A DNA stretch of 64,000 bases from Nocardia aurea. GTDB taxonomy: Bacteria > Actinomycetota > Actinomycetes > Mycobacteriales > Mycobacteriaceae. The stretch covers positions 1 to 64,000 of the forward strand of contig NZ_QCYJ01000033.1 of the NCBI RefSeq assembly GCF_003123685.1, written 5' to 3'. The translations under genes were made by a program, and so were the position numbers. Every line of letters starts with the position of its first letter. The first letter of the stretch is position 1. Positions 8,690-17,631 of the stretch are shown here, one piece after another. Under the pieces are notes generated by a model, which did no database searches, was not told the DNA's origin, and saw only the letters and a program-made list of their open reading frames with translations.

Positions 8690-9150
8690 GGGAGAGTAGG
8701 TCGGTGCTAAGTAGTAGTGCGGCGTCGATCTTTTCGTCCAACAGCGCGAACAGTGCGTCGATGTCGGTGCTGGCTTCGCGGTCACGGGCGCGCGCGGCCA
8801 GACCGCGTGCGAGGTAGCCGTCGTCGAGGTCGACCGTGGCGCGCGCTGACGGCCTATCGGGCGGTTTCCAGCCGTGTCGCGGCCAGTGCGGCGAGGGGAT
8901 AGGGAGTGAGCCGGTCAAGGGTGTCGGGTTCGTCGTTGGGGGTGCCGTAGGCGTCGAAGTCGGTGACGCAGGGCAGCCGGTCGTAGCGTTCGGGGCACGG
9001 TGGGGTGTCGCCGGGGTGGCCGGTGAGGATGCGTTGCAGGTGGTAGGAACCGGTGGGTTGGGCGGCGACGGTGACGAGTTCGCTCCAGTCGCGCAGGATC
9101 AGCACCACGGTCGCGAGGACCAGAGACTTCGGCGACACGGGCCAAGCGGT
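8690..9150 (-). pseudogene. Remnant of an unknown gene, frameshifted
   Basis: Two adjacent minus-strand frames look coding but do not join. The first contains SPKSLVLATVVLILRDWSEL followed by GSYHLQRILTGHPGD, ending LETAR near 8854. The second contains DLDDGYLARGLAARARDREA and ALFALLDEKIDAALLL from about 8850 down to 8690. Together they suggest a helical protein of ~150 residues broken by one indel. I do not recognise it. Confidence 0.35.
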
Positions 9151-9337
9151 GCCGCCGCGACAATGAACCGTCCGAGCTGGGACGCTGTTCATCCGACCGG
9201 CGGTGTTCTCATCGCCGACGGCCCGAACGATCGCGTTCGCTGGTGCACGATCTGACAGGGGCTCGCTGATCGCGGTCAATCCGGAGGCACAGTATCGGGA
9301 TCCGAAGGCTACCGGACACTCCTGAAACCTGCTGCCA

Positions 9338-10219
9338 TCACCTGCCAAGGAGTGCTGCCACGCGCTCTTGTACGAGGTCCACGTCGTCGATTGCGACGCT
9401 CCATTGAGCTTCCAAGTCTTTACTGAAGTAGCCATAGGGCGTTTCATTTGGGTTGCGGGTGCGCTCGAAGGACATCACGGTGCCCTTTCCGATGAACTGG
9501 CTGACTGCCAGCGGCTGGACGCGAACATGCGGGTTCCGGCGCACCAGGTTGGGTGCGTTCGGATCACCGACGAGAATGCCGAAGTAGGGCGGCAGCTCAG
9601 TCATGAAGCGAACTCGCACAAGAGGATGCGTATGCAGGTCCGCCCCGATAATTGCGTCGAGAGCAACGAGAGCCTCATTACAATTGGTTCGCCAATAGCT
9701 CATCCATTCCGCATTATGACTTGCCCATGAATTATTCAGCGAGCTGGCAACCTTCGTCGGGTGAATCAGCATGACACGAAGTGTGTGGCCTTCATCGACG
9801 AATCGGAGGATCGCGTCACGATGGTGCTGGAACAGCTGATCGAGGATGCCCGAGATCAGAATCGGGCCGTGCGCGTTCGTGATCACCTGATCTGGCGCAA
9901 CGCGATACGCGGTATTGGTGCGATGCTCTACGTCGATCAGCGCTGTTCGGCGCCTTGAAGCGGCCAATGACGAGTTTCTCGCAGTAGGGCGGAAATAGGG
10001 CCAAACTGCAGACGTGAATATCAGGAAGAATACGGGGGTGAAAATCAGCGCCAGCCGCACTCCCCATACCCCAAATGCCACCACCTGGAGGATGCTGGCG
10101 ACTAAGCCTATCACGGCAGCGAAGGCCTGCATGGACGGTGCGCGTGAATCGCGAGCCCTTCGATTCACGAATCTTCCCGCAGCACTCACTCTTCCAAGCA
10201 TGATCTCAGTATTCGTCAC
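9338..10219 (-). CDS. Two-TM membrane protein with phospholipase-D-like soluble domain
   Basis: A 293-aa protein starting at GTG; ATG 10201 is an alternative. Two hydrophobic helices (AFAAVIGLVASILQVVAFGV and LALIFTPVFFLIF) lie near residues 32-72. A soluble domain follows with FVDEGHTLRVMLIHPT, LPPYFGILVGD and a late FIGKGTVMSF. The spacing of H-L-R-x-M-L-I-x-P and the later G-K-G resembles degenerate PLD-superfamily domains attached to membranes, but the canonical HxK pair is not obvious. It stands alone. A membrane-anchored effector or signalling enzyme is possible; unknown otherwise. Confidence 0.55.
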   Translation of the reverse strand: MTNTEIMLGRVSAAGRFVNRRARDSRAPSMQAFAAVIGLVASILQVVAFGVWGVRLALIFTPVFFLIFTSAVWPYFRPTARNSSLAASRRRTALIDVEHRTNTAYRVAPDQVITNAHGPILISGILDQLFQHHRDAILRFVDEGHTLRVMLIHPTKVASSLNNSWASHNAEWMSYWRTNCNEALVALDAIIGADLHTHPLVRVRFMTELPPYFGILVGDPNAPNLVRRNPHVRVQPLAVSQFIGKGTVMSFERTRNPNETPYGYFSKDLEAQWSVAIDDVDLVQERVAALLGR

Positions 10220-10326
10220 ACCGAGCAGGTATGTACCCGCTATCCGCGAATCCGGAGACCTGAACTACAGCCAGACAACGTCGACCCGCAGGTCGGCCAA
10301 ACGGCGGATCGTCATATCTAGAGGAC

Positions 10327-10901
10327 TCATTTCGGGAGGTGTGGTTCGAGTGCCTGTGCGAATTGTTGTGCGATCTGGCATGGTTCGCCGACTCGTGTGC
10401 CTTCGTCGCTGAGCCATCCGGCGTTGACTTCGAACATACCTTGTTGAGCGTCGAAGGACACGTAGCAGGTACCTGGGTCGAGTCGTTCACGGGACACCAG
10501 GCCTTGGCGTTTGTTGACTGGGGTGTCGCCGAGGATGACCGCGTTCTCCTTCGTGCGTAGTTCGTAGAGGGTGTGGCTGGTGGAGAAGAGAGTCACGACC
10601 AGTTTGGCGGATCCGTGCTGGCGAACATCGAGAGGTCGCCAGTTGCAGACCCGCCACGACGCGGGACCTTCGGGTGCGTCGGTGACGACATGTCTGGTGG
10701 CCGGGTCCAAACCGGCCGACGCAGGGCCTCGTCGAACTCTTCTCCCCGACACGGGTTGAACACAACGATCTGGTCGATGTCCCGGGCGGCCACTACCGCC
10801 TGCCCGGCCACGGTGTTCGTGCAGCCGGGCAGCAGGAAGAACACAGCAACGCCGGACCTTAAGGCGCTTCTACCCCAACGCATTCGAAATGCTTTCCCCA
10901 T
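10327..10901 (-). pseudogene. DUF3558 lipoprotein, frameshifted
   Basis: The first frame from ATG 10901 gives a lipoprotein signal (SGVAVFFLLPGC), then IDQIVVFNPCRGEEFDEALR. One base out of frame, near 10716-10722, the DUF3558 pattern continues: AGLDPATRHVV, ASWRVCNW, LDPGTCYVSFD and the ending ALEPHLPK at 10327. DUF3558 lipoproteins are cell-envelope proteins typical of Mycobacterium and Nocardia. As sequenced the protein would be truncated. The next gene upstream on this strand is the replication/metallo-hydrolase frame, separated by ~60 bp downstream of its stop. Confidence 0.7.
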
Positions 10902-10961
10902 CAGGGCGGTCTCCCGCCGTGTCGAGCCCGAAGACTACCGCAGACCTGTTCGGTGGTGCGG

Positions 10962-11840
10962 TCAGTGTGTGACCGGGATCCATCGTGCGATGCCGTCCTG
11001 GTCGGTGACGGTGCCGAACTGGCGGTCGGCGAAGTGGCCGCCGAAGCCCAGTGTCGCGGGCTGCTGGAGTTCCCGGATGAGCCGGTGTCTGGTCTGGACG
11101 GCTTGTGCGCGGTCGTGGTCGACGGCGCAGACCAGGTCGGGGTGGGTGATCTGTAGGTCGGAGTGCATGGCGTCGCCGAGCACGATCAGGCGTTCACCGC
11201 GGGAGACGATGTCGTAGCCGAGGTGGCCCAGGGTGTGTCCGGGCAGCGATAACGCCCGTACTCCGGGGAAGATCTCGTCGCCTGGGTCGACGGTGACGAC
11301 CTGGTCGGTGAAGGGTTCGAGCATGGCGGCCAGTGTGCCTTGGTCGTGGGCGAGGTCGTGTCGGTCCCAGTCGGGTGTGGAGACGGCGACTTGCGCGTCG
11401 ATCAGTGGTGGTGTGCTCGATCCGGGTGGGGTTTGCCAGAGTAGGCCGAGGTGGTCGGCGTGTAGGTGGGTGATCGCGACGGTGTCGATGTTGTTCGGGT
11501 CGACACCGAGGGCGTTCAGGTTGGCGAGCATCGCGCCGCCTTGAAGGGTGCCGAACTCGGTTTCGACTTCGGTCAACCCGAACGGTTGACCGAATCCTGC
11601 GTCGATCAGCGTCGCCCGGTCTCGGTGTTGGACGAGTAGTCCGCCGACGCTGGCGGTGAGAGACCCGTCGGTGAGGTAGTCGCTGTTGTCGGTCCAGAAA
11701 TCTTCGGTGCTGTCGGGGAACCACTTTCGGGCATCCAATGGCGTGTGCCCGTCGGGGATGTAGGTGACTGTCAGATCACCGACTCGAGTGCTGCGCAGAG
11801 GCGCGGGGGTGAGCAGACGTCGGTCGCCGAGGACAGTCAT
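10962..11840 (-). CDS. Metallo-beta-lactamase-fold hydrolase
   Basis: A 292-aa protein from ATG 11840, with CGGAG about 9 nt upstream. The zinc motif HLHADH is at residues 125-130. Further ligands are likely in SLPGHTLGHLGYD, VLGDAMHSD and FGGHFADRQ. This matches AttM/lactonase-like MBL hydrolases (~280-300 aa), which open lactone or ester rings; the substrate here is unknown. There is no signal peptide. Notably, no stop codon separates it in frame from the upstream replication protein, so a 970-residue fusion is also possible. The internal start and ribosome-binding site favour independent translation. Confidence 0.75.
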   Translation of the reverse strand: MTVLGDRRLLTPAPLRSTRVGDLTVTYIPDGHTPLDARKWFPDSTEDFWTDNSDYLTDGSLTASVGGLLVQHRDRATLIDAGFGQPFGLTEVETEFGTLQGGAMLANLNALGVDPNNIDTVAITHLHADHLGLLWQTPPGSSTPPLIDAQVAVSTPDWDRHDLAHDQGTLAAMLEPFTDQVVTVDPGDEIFPGVRALSLPGHTLGHLGYDIVSRGERLIVLGDAMHSDLQITHPDLVCAVDHDRAQAVQTRHRLIRELQQPATLGFGGHFADRQFGTVTDQDGIARWIPVTH

Positions 11841-13874
11841 GTGGGGGTCTCCGTCTGGGAACGTGTCAGCGTTCCCGTCGTTGCAGGACCGGCCGTGAGG
11901 CGACCGGATTTGGTTGGTCGGGGTGGAGAAGGACCCGGTGGGTGTCGATCGGGGTTGCCGGGCGGTGACCTTCTCTGGTCTTTCCAGATAACTGGACCGG
12001 CCTCGCTGTGACAACCGCTCGAAGTCCCCCAATTTGAGGGCATTTTCGGGGATCTCGGAGCCATCAATCGTCTGAGGCGCGATGTCGCATTCGCCGGCGG
12101 TGGCCGCGCCGGTCGGCGTCGGCGGTTGTGGTGATCGGTGTGTTCCGCACTGTAAGTGCTGCATACCTCGATGCAAGGTTGCTGGTGCGGTGGCCAGGAC
12201 CGTCCAGTCTCGCGGTGTCGCCGTGTGCGCGAGTGCGTGTTCGGCGGCCCGCGTGATGTGTTCACGTCGAGCCAGCCACCTACGCCAGCCGAGAAGCTCG
12301 GCGCTGTCGAGGCTGCGCAGCATTCGTCGACGGCGTCTGCGATGCGTGGTCTGTTCGGCGGGGGTGCAGGTGTTCCACCAACTGCGTTGGAACCGGTAGC
12401 TGCGTAGAACTTTCGCTTCGGGAGAGTGCTCGGGTAGAGCTGGCGGCAGGGGTTGGGTGGTCCAGTGCAGGCGGTCGGTGTTCAGGCGGCGTTGGAGGCG
12501 TTCGGGGTTGCAGTGCCCGAGCGGGGGAGGGGTGCTACAGCTACTGGTGGAAGTTTCCTGACCCGTCTGCTCGAGATAGGCAGCTGCGGCCGGTCCGGTG
12601 CGGTAGCTGCGACTCGGTGTGGCACCGCGTTCGAAGGTGTGGGCTACTTCGAGCAGGCCGGCGTTGATCGCGATGGTGAGGGCGGACTGTACCGTCTTGG
12701 GGTCGAGTCGGGCACGCAGTGCCAGCGTTCGGATGCTGACGGCGCCTTGGTGTCGAACGATCGCTGGCGCGAGGGCGTAGAGAACGGCGGCGACACTGTG
12801 GCGTTGTTGAGGTCGACGGGCTCGCACGGCTGCGGATGCTTCTGCGGCTCCGAGCAAACCTGCTCGCATGGTGTTGATCGCGGAGTCAGGTGGCGTGCCT
12901 GTGGGTGTGTCGACGCGGTAGCGGCGGGGCCTGGTGGTGCGGGCTTCGGCGACGGCGCGTTCCCACAGTCCTTGCCATCCGTCGCGTGTGAGTCTGCGGC
13001 AGCCCGACGGTGCCGCGGTTTGTGCTCGCTGCCAGGCTTCCTCGGCGGTGGCGCCTTGTTCGGCGGCGACGGTGGTGACCGCGGGCATCCAGAGATAGCG
13101 TCGCCACCACAGTTGTCCGCGTTGAGCGGACTTCCCGGCAGCGAATCCCCGGTGGTTCCATGCCTGGGTCGCGGTGTAGCCAAGTCTGGCCATGGCGCAG
13201 GCGAGTCCGTATTCACGTCCGGACCGGGACTGATCGCGCGGCCCGATCACCGCACGCCCGGGTGAGCGGCGCACGGTCGGCTGCGGATGGCTGACTCTGG
13301 TGTGCGGTGTTCGGGCTTCGAGCACGTGGCGTGGTGTCATCGTCGTCGTGATGACGGCGGCGGTTCGTCCGGCTCGGTGGGGCGCCGTGAGCAGCCGCAG
13401 CGCTTTGCCGGTGCGGTTGTCGATCGGGACACGGAATCGACGGGCCAGGCTCCGGCACAGTCGGTTCCAGGACTGGTCGTGTTGTGGATCGGGCGCGACG
13501 GTGAGGACGTGGCGGCCTCCCGGGCGGCCGGACTCGCGTACCAGGTAGGGCAGTTGGTTCTCGACGCACCAGCGGACGAGGATCTCCGCGCAAACGTCGG
13601 CGAGGATCTCGTCGGCGGGATCGGGATCGATGTCGGCGGCCAATATTCCCGGCCTCAGCATCGCCGCGATGGTGACGGCTGGTCCGTCTCGGACCGCGGC
13701 GCTGGCCTCGTGCGGGTCGCGAGCGATTCCCACGCTGTCGTTGTCGGGCTTGATCAGCACGTACGGTGCGGTGAACAGTACGTGGTCGAGCGCGCCGAGT
13801 AGCGTCGCGGAACAGGCTCTGCGGGTGGCTGACACGGCATGGGGGCGTGCGGTATCGTCAGACCTGTCGTTCAC
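11841..13874 (-). CDS. Plasmid-type replication protein with primase-like domain
   Basis: GTG 13874 is preceded by GAGAGGA at 6 nt. Residues 75-130 contain LAADIDPDPADE and later ESGRPGGRHVLTV. A DxDxD-like acidic motif followed by an S-G-x-H-like motif, then RLLTAPHRAGR, fits an archaeo-eukaryotic primase (AEP) fold. A winged-helix-like segment (VSIRTLALRARLDPKTVQSAL) lies near residue 380, and a basic RRRRRR stretch follows. The protein probably initiates replication of the element's circular form. The frame is open through 11841 into the metallo-hydrolase gene. The region after about 12080 (Ser/Thr/Pro-rich) looks less conserved and contains an operator-like palindrome, so a lost stop codon is suspected. 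Confidence 0.6.
12026..12040. promoter_or_regulatory. Palindromic operator-like motif (degenerate copy)
   Basis: CCCCCAATTTGAGGG, one mismatch from the CCCCCAATTTGGGGG palindrome found upstream of the regulator and cargo operon. It lies near the end of the replication frame, ~190 bp before the metallo-hydrolase start. Confidence 0.45.
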
Positions 13875-14308
13875 GACTGGTCCTCTCGTGTTGGGGGAGT
13901 GTCAGTTCGGCGGTAAGGCGTGCGGCCTTGCCGGTGTTGGACTGTGAAGCCCTTGGCGTTGCCTGCCAGGGGCTTCCGACATTTCCGGAGTGCCGAACTG
14001 TCGTATCGAGTTGTGCGGTGCGCGGATCGAATCCGCTCCCAGGCCTACATCCCGGGCGGTTGGATCGTCGGGATACTCCTCGATGATGTGCGGAAGGTAA
14101 GTCGATGGAACCGAAGCGACGTGGCTAGAAGGCCGCAGATGCACACGGCGACAGTGGAAGTCACGCGCGGAATGCGGCTTCGACGCACGGCGATTCGGTG
14201 CTGTGTGTGAATTCCCCGTGTTCGTTCATGGTCGCGTAATCGCCGAGTGCGCGTTGCGTTCGGTGATCGATGCTTGCGGGTAAGCGTTCAAGGTTTTCGA
14301 CGGGGTGG
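13875..14308. other. Regulator-replication intergenic region
   Basis: This 434-bp spacer lies between the regulator stop and the replication-protein start, both on the minus strand. Apart from the 12-bp hairpin at 13946-13976 I find no ORF with a ribosome-binding site and no tRNA. It is a likely site for the rep promoter and leader, possibly also the replication origin. Confidence 0.4.
13946..13976. promoter_or_regulatory. 12-bp hairpin upstream of the replication gene
   Basis: Arms GAAGCCCTTGGC (13946-13957) and GCCAGGGGCTTC (13965-13976) pair over 12 positions with one G-U, around a 7-nt loop. It lies ~70 bp upstream of the replication-protein start. With no T-run on either strand it is not a classical terminator. 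A rep leader attenuator, origin hairpin or terminator of the upstream regulator gene are the options. Confidence 0.55.
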
Positions 14309-15211
14309 TCAACGTCGCGAGGCTCCCAATATGGGGGTGTTCAGCGGTACGAGATCGCGTTGATATGTCGCGACCGCGCAGTTGTGTAACCGCCGCAGCA
14401 CCTCGTTGCCCGGCCCGGACCGTGGGAGTGGCCGGTAGAGCGCGTACACGGTGTGCGCGGGCCCGCGCAGATGCTGGTTACGGCGACTGCTGCGAACCCG
14501 GTACCTGATTGCGCGACCGTCCTCGGCATCCCAGACAGCGATGCTGACGTCGTCGATCACGTGCCGCGGTGGATCGGTATTCCAGAGCCGATCGAAATCG
14601 GTTGCATGCCGGTATGTTTCGACCAGGGCGGCGAACCGCTCGGGATCGGTGAACGGTCGCATGATCCTCAGTTCGAACAACAGCGCATGGACGAGGTCGA
14701 GACGGTTCTCGATGCGTTCGCTGGTGTCGTCGAGTAGGTATTCGATCAGATTGACCGACCCGGGCTGGTCGTGGACGCCAGGGTCGGGGACCAAACCCGG
14801 CAGTCGCGCGGCCCACTGCCGGTTGACGGCCACGATGTCGGAGTAGGGGAATTCGAGCAGTGCGGCGGGACCGCGCTGATTTTCGAGGTGGTCTCGGTCG
14901 TCATCGGTGACGGCGACCAGTCGATGTCGTGGAGCGGCTGGAACGATTTCGGGTCTGGCCAACGCGATGAGTGCCTCGGCGACGATCCTGCTGTCGGGGA
15001 TATTCACCAGGATCCGCTCGACCGATTCCGGTGAGAGTTCTCGTTCGTGTCGCTCCCATTTCTGGACCGCGCCGGCATGAGCTCCGATGGCAGCCGCGAA
15101 ATCCGGGCGGGTCATTCTGGCGCTGGTACGGATCCAACGCACATAGTCACCGATGTGCGAGGGTTCGCTGCCGGTATTGAGCGGCGGAACCGCGAATCTG
15201 GAATTAGCCAT
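14309..15211 (-). CDS. XRE-family regulator with MmyB-like ligand domain
   Basis: A 300-aa protein from ATG 15211, preceded by GGGGAGATC; the frame is open further upstream but that part is operator DNA. An XRE helix-turn-helix spans residues ~20-70 (YVRWIRTSARMTRPDFAAAI, then AGAVQKWERHERELS). It is followed by a MmyB-type domain (DIVAVNRQWAARLPGL, then ERFAALVETYRHATDFDRLW), known from regulators that bind small ligands. It faces the plus-strand cargo operon across a region with several palindromes, and its 3' end carries another. It is the best candidate for the protein binding those sites. Direct evidence for target recognition is lacking. Confidence 0.75.
   Translation of the reverse strand: MANSRFAVPPLNTGSEPSHIGDYVRWIRTSARMTRPDFAAAIGAHAGAVQKWERHERELSPESVERILVNIPDSRIVAEALIALARPEIVPAAPRHRLVAVTDDDRDHLENQRGPAALLEFPYSDIVAVNRQWAARLPGLVPDPGVHDQPGSVNLIEYLLDDTSERIENRLDLVHALLFELRIMRPFTDPERFAALVETYRHATDFDRLWNTDPPRHVIDDVSIAVWDAEDGRAIRYRVRSSRRNQHLRGPAHTVYALYRPLPRSGPGNEVLRRLHNCAVATYQRDLVPLNTPILGASRR
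14323..14341. promoter_or_regulatory. Operator-like palindrome in regulator 3' end
   Basis: CTCCCAATATGGGGGTGTT. The core CCCAATATGGG is at 14325-14335. Its complement, AACACCCCCATATTGGGAG, closely matches the site at 15588-15605. It overlaps the last codons of the regulator gene. Confidence 0.4.
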
Positions 15212-15381
15212 GATCTCCCCTCCGGCAGATGCCGAGACGAACACGCCCAGGGCGGGCGACAAGTCGGTACGCGATGTCGGGCCCGGGCCGGCGGTCGATG
15301 CTCCTTTCGGCGTGTATGGCGCTGATCTGCCCAGCCCGGCGACAACCGACCCACAGTAGTGGGGATTCGAGAAAACGAGTT

Positions 15382-15430
15382 CCCCCAATTTGGGGGACTT
15401 TCGGCCCGAGGCCCCCGCAGCGGGACACTT
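15382..15430. promoter_or_regulatory. Composite palindromic site A
   Basis: CCCCCAATTTGGGGG at 15382-15396 is a near-perfect 15-bp palindrome, followed by ACTT. A second palindrome, CCCGC-A-GCGGG (15414-15424), is followed by ACACTT. Centre-to-centre distance is ~30 bp, about three helical turns. It lies ~170 bp upstream of the regulator start. Confidence 0.6.
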
Positions 15431-15590
15431 CCGACCGGGTATCGCGGGAGTGACCAGGCCGGACACAGTGTTGGAGGGCATCTCAGCCGGAGGCTGGTTG
15501 AGGCCATGGGATTTCGTTGCTGCGCAAAGCGGGATTGACAGCACGGTAGGTATGGTTCGATTCCTCGTGTGTAGCGATTCAGTGGAAACA

Positions 15591-15643
15591 CCCCCATAGT
15601 GGGGGACTCGGAGGGGGGAAACACACCCGCGGCGGGTGTGTTT
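15591..15643. promoter_or_regulatory. Composite palindromic site B
   Basis: CCCCCATAGTGGGGG (15591-15605) plus ACT is followed by a perfect palindrome with 12-bp arms AAACACACCCGC (15619-15630) and GCGGGTGTGTTT (15632-15643) around one G. Centres are ~33 bp apart. The 12-bp arms recur exactly at 27687-27711, in front of the conjugation operon. Confidence 0.7.
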
Positions 15644-15686
15644 ATGCGCGGATCAATTGTTTTCGGGTGCGCGTGTATTGAATGCA

Positions 15687-15697
15687 CCCAATTTGGG
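15687..15697. promoter_or_regulatory. Operator-like palindrome
   Basis: CCCAATTTGGG, extended on one side as CACCCAATTTGGGGGG. No second palindrome is found at the expected spacing. It is the site closest to the cargo operon. Confidence 0.5.
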
Positions 15698-16013
15698 GGG
15701 ATTGTGGGCGTTGACAGCGCGGAGGTCCTGTCCAAGACTGCTATCTAGCTTCAATCGTTCGCCGCGAGTCCGATATTCGGGGCAGATCATGGACGTGGAG
15801 CTCGTAATTCGGGACAGTCGACAAGGGTGCGCTTCGGAGGGGTTCGACGGCGCTTCTGGTCAATTCACATCGCCGATGTAGGCGCGACTCTGTGGCACCT
15901 ATCTGGATTGTGGACGGTTCCCGACGACATCTCGACGGGGCCTCTCGTGGGCTGGGTCCGAAATTTGCCGATGCGTGGTTTTCACGCTCGGTTTCTCGAA
16001 AGGAACACTGTCA

Positions 16014-16121
16014 ATGGATGTTCTCGGCATTCTGTACGCCGGTTCCACGTTCGTCGCCAACGTGGTCTCTTCGATCGGGTGGGGCCTGACCATCCTGCGG
16101 AGCTTCGGCGTTCCCATCTGA
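16014..16121 (+). CDS. 35-aa hydrophobic peptide
   Basis: ATG 16014 follows AAAGGAA at 8-9 nt and reads to TGA 16119-16121. The product begins MDVLGILYAGSTFVANVVSS and ends TILRSFGVPI: one membrane-spanning stretch with a short C-terminal tail. Too short for routine gene calling, but it has a proper ribosome-binding site and is the first frame after the operator region. Possibilities are a small membrane protein of the cargo operon, a leader peptide or a toxin-like peptide. There is no homology I can name. Confidence 0.45.
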   Translation: MDVLGILYAGSTFVANVVSSIGWGLTILRSFGVPI

Positions 16122-16374
16122 TCGATCGATCCCCCCCCTCGGCGCTCCTGGCGCCGTTCTCACAGCGTCGGCGCCGCCCGCGACATCACGCCAACCGGCG
16201 GCGTCGACGCTGTCCCCTTTCTTCGTCCGCGCGCACGGCTTGGTTCTGCGCGTCGACACCTTCGATGAGGAGTTCGTTCATGCGAGTACGAAACCCCCGA
16301 ACAGCCCACGAGTCCGGCCCCGCCGAAATGTTTTTCGCCGCCGGTGCCTGCTCGGCGACGACGGTGGGCCCGCG

Positions 16375-17631
16375 ATGAGCCGTCGTGATCGATCCCGCAG
16401 GTGTGTGCAGGTCGGTGCGTGGAGCGCGACCGCCGCAGCAGTGACCGCGGTGGCGCTCGTCGCCGCCGGGACGGGGACAGCAGCCGCGGATGCGGTGCCG
16501 TTGCCGGGATGCCCCGGACTGTTGGTGATCGGGGTGCAGGGCACGGGAGAGAGTTCGCCATCGGCGAGCCCGAGTCTGGATACGGGCATGTTGGGCACCA
16601 TGTTCGGTCCGATGCTGACCGCCGGAGTCGATATCGACCGCGTCTACATCGGCTACCCCGCCAGTTTCGGCGGCGCGATCGGCACCGGACCCGGCACCGC
16701 CAGCTACGCCGACTCCATCGCCTTCGCCCGTGCCCGACTCGACGACACCGCCGCCGCCGCGGCCGCGCAGTGCCCGAACACGCGATTGGCGGTCGCGGGC
16801 TTCTCCCAAGGCGCCGGGGTGGTTTCGGACTTCGCCCAGGACGTCGGATCCGGTAACGGGCCGGTCCCGCCGGAGCGTGTCGCCGGTGTCGCACTGCTGA
16901 GCGACCCGACCCGACCCACCGGCCCGGACCCGATCCCGGGTCGACCCGGTCAGCACAGCCCGGACCCGGCCCCGGGCACCGACGGAGACGCCACAGCGGG
17001 AATCCACCTGAATCCGGTGCCGGGCAGCGGCGGAATCGCCAATACCGGAACCGATTTCGATGCCCTGGAAGGCCGCGTCGGTGAGTTCTGCGCGGCCGGT
17101 GACCTTGCCTGCGACGCCCCGCCCAACGCCGCAGCCCTACAGGCTGCTGCGGGGATCGCGGCCCAGTCCGACCTGCGTGACCCGATCGGGGCCGCCACTT
17201 CGATCACCGCATCGGTGCAGGAAACCGCAGCCGAAGCGAGCGCCCAGGTGATGCTCAACGACGTCACCGTCGAAGCCGGTCAGGTCAATTATGTTCCAGG
17301 ACAGACGGTGTCACAGCGACTGGCGCAGGCCGCCGACCCCGGCACGGTCGCCGATCTCGCCGCCAGCGCGGCGGCCGCGGACAAGTCGGCCCAGGTGATG
17401 GCCGCGATCGCCGCGGACCCGCTCGGGCAGATCCCGCGCCTGGCCGGTCAGATCGGTGCCGCGATCGGCGCGGAACTGGCCGCCAACGCCGACATCCTCA
17501 ACCCGGCCACCCTCACCCACTACGCCACGGTGATCACCAACCACACCGGCTACGGCGCCACCGGCGACACCGGCACCGCCGCAGACTGGTTCGCGGCCCT
17601 GTCTCAGGACCTCTCCGGTGGCGCGCCATGA
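16375..17631 (+). CDS. Cutinase-family secreted serine hydrolase
   Basis: A 418-aa protein from ATG 16375, with a basic start and long hydrophobic signal peptide ending GTAAADA. The cutinase core begins PLPGCPGLLVIGVQGTGESS. The nucleophile motif GFSQGA puts Ser at ~144. FCAAGDLACD carries the disulfide and a likely catalytic Asp, and the His may lie later, near NHTGYGATGDTG. The fold acts on esters outside the cell (cutin, triglyceride or mycolate-type lipids). About 200 extra residues follow the usual ~200-aa domain, as in the related protein at 29985. Its stop overlaps the MFS start (ATGA), so it opens the cargo operon. Confidence 0.8.
   Translation: MSRRDRSRRCVQVGAWSATAAAVTAVALVAAGTGTAAADAVPLPGCPGLLVIGVQGTGESSPSASPSLDTGMLGTMFGPMLTAGVDIDRVYIGYPASFGGAIGTGPGTASYADSIAFARARLDDTAAAAAAQCPNTRLAVAGFSQGAGVVSDFAQDVGSGNGPVPPERVAGVALLSDPTRPTGPDPIPGRPGQHSPDPAPGTDGDATAGIHLNPVPGSGGIANTGTDFDALEGRVGEFCAAGDLACDAPPNAAALQAAAGIAAQSDLRDPIGAATSITASVQETAAEASAQVMLNDVTVEAGQVNYVPGQTVSQRLAQAADPGTVADLAASAAAADKSAQVMAAIAADPLGQIPRLAGQIGAAIGAELAANADILNPATLTHYATVITNHTGYGATGDTGTAADWFAALSQDLSGGAP

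Larger units (their letters stand above)
15212..16013. promoter_or_regulatory. Divergent control region with four palindromes
   Basis: This 800-bp region lies between the minus-strand regulator and the plus-strand cargo operon. It holds the palindromes at 15382, 15591, 15619 and 15687. Frames in it are poorly supported. The layout, a regulator gene divergent from the operon and separated by repeated palindromes, is typical of autoregulated control regions. Confidence 0.55.

Noticed and set aside
14015..14050. T-arm-like GCGGATCGAATCCGC near the regulator gene
   Set aside because: The loop is too short and no other tRNA arms are present; probably a chance palindrome.
14309..15544. Longer version of the regulator starting at 15544
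   Set aside because: The extra 111 codons run through operator palindromes, lack a ribosome-binding site and look non-coding; ATG 15211 has an ideal one.
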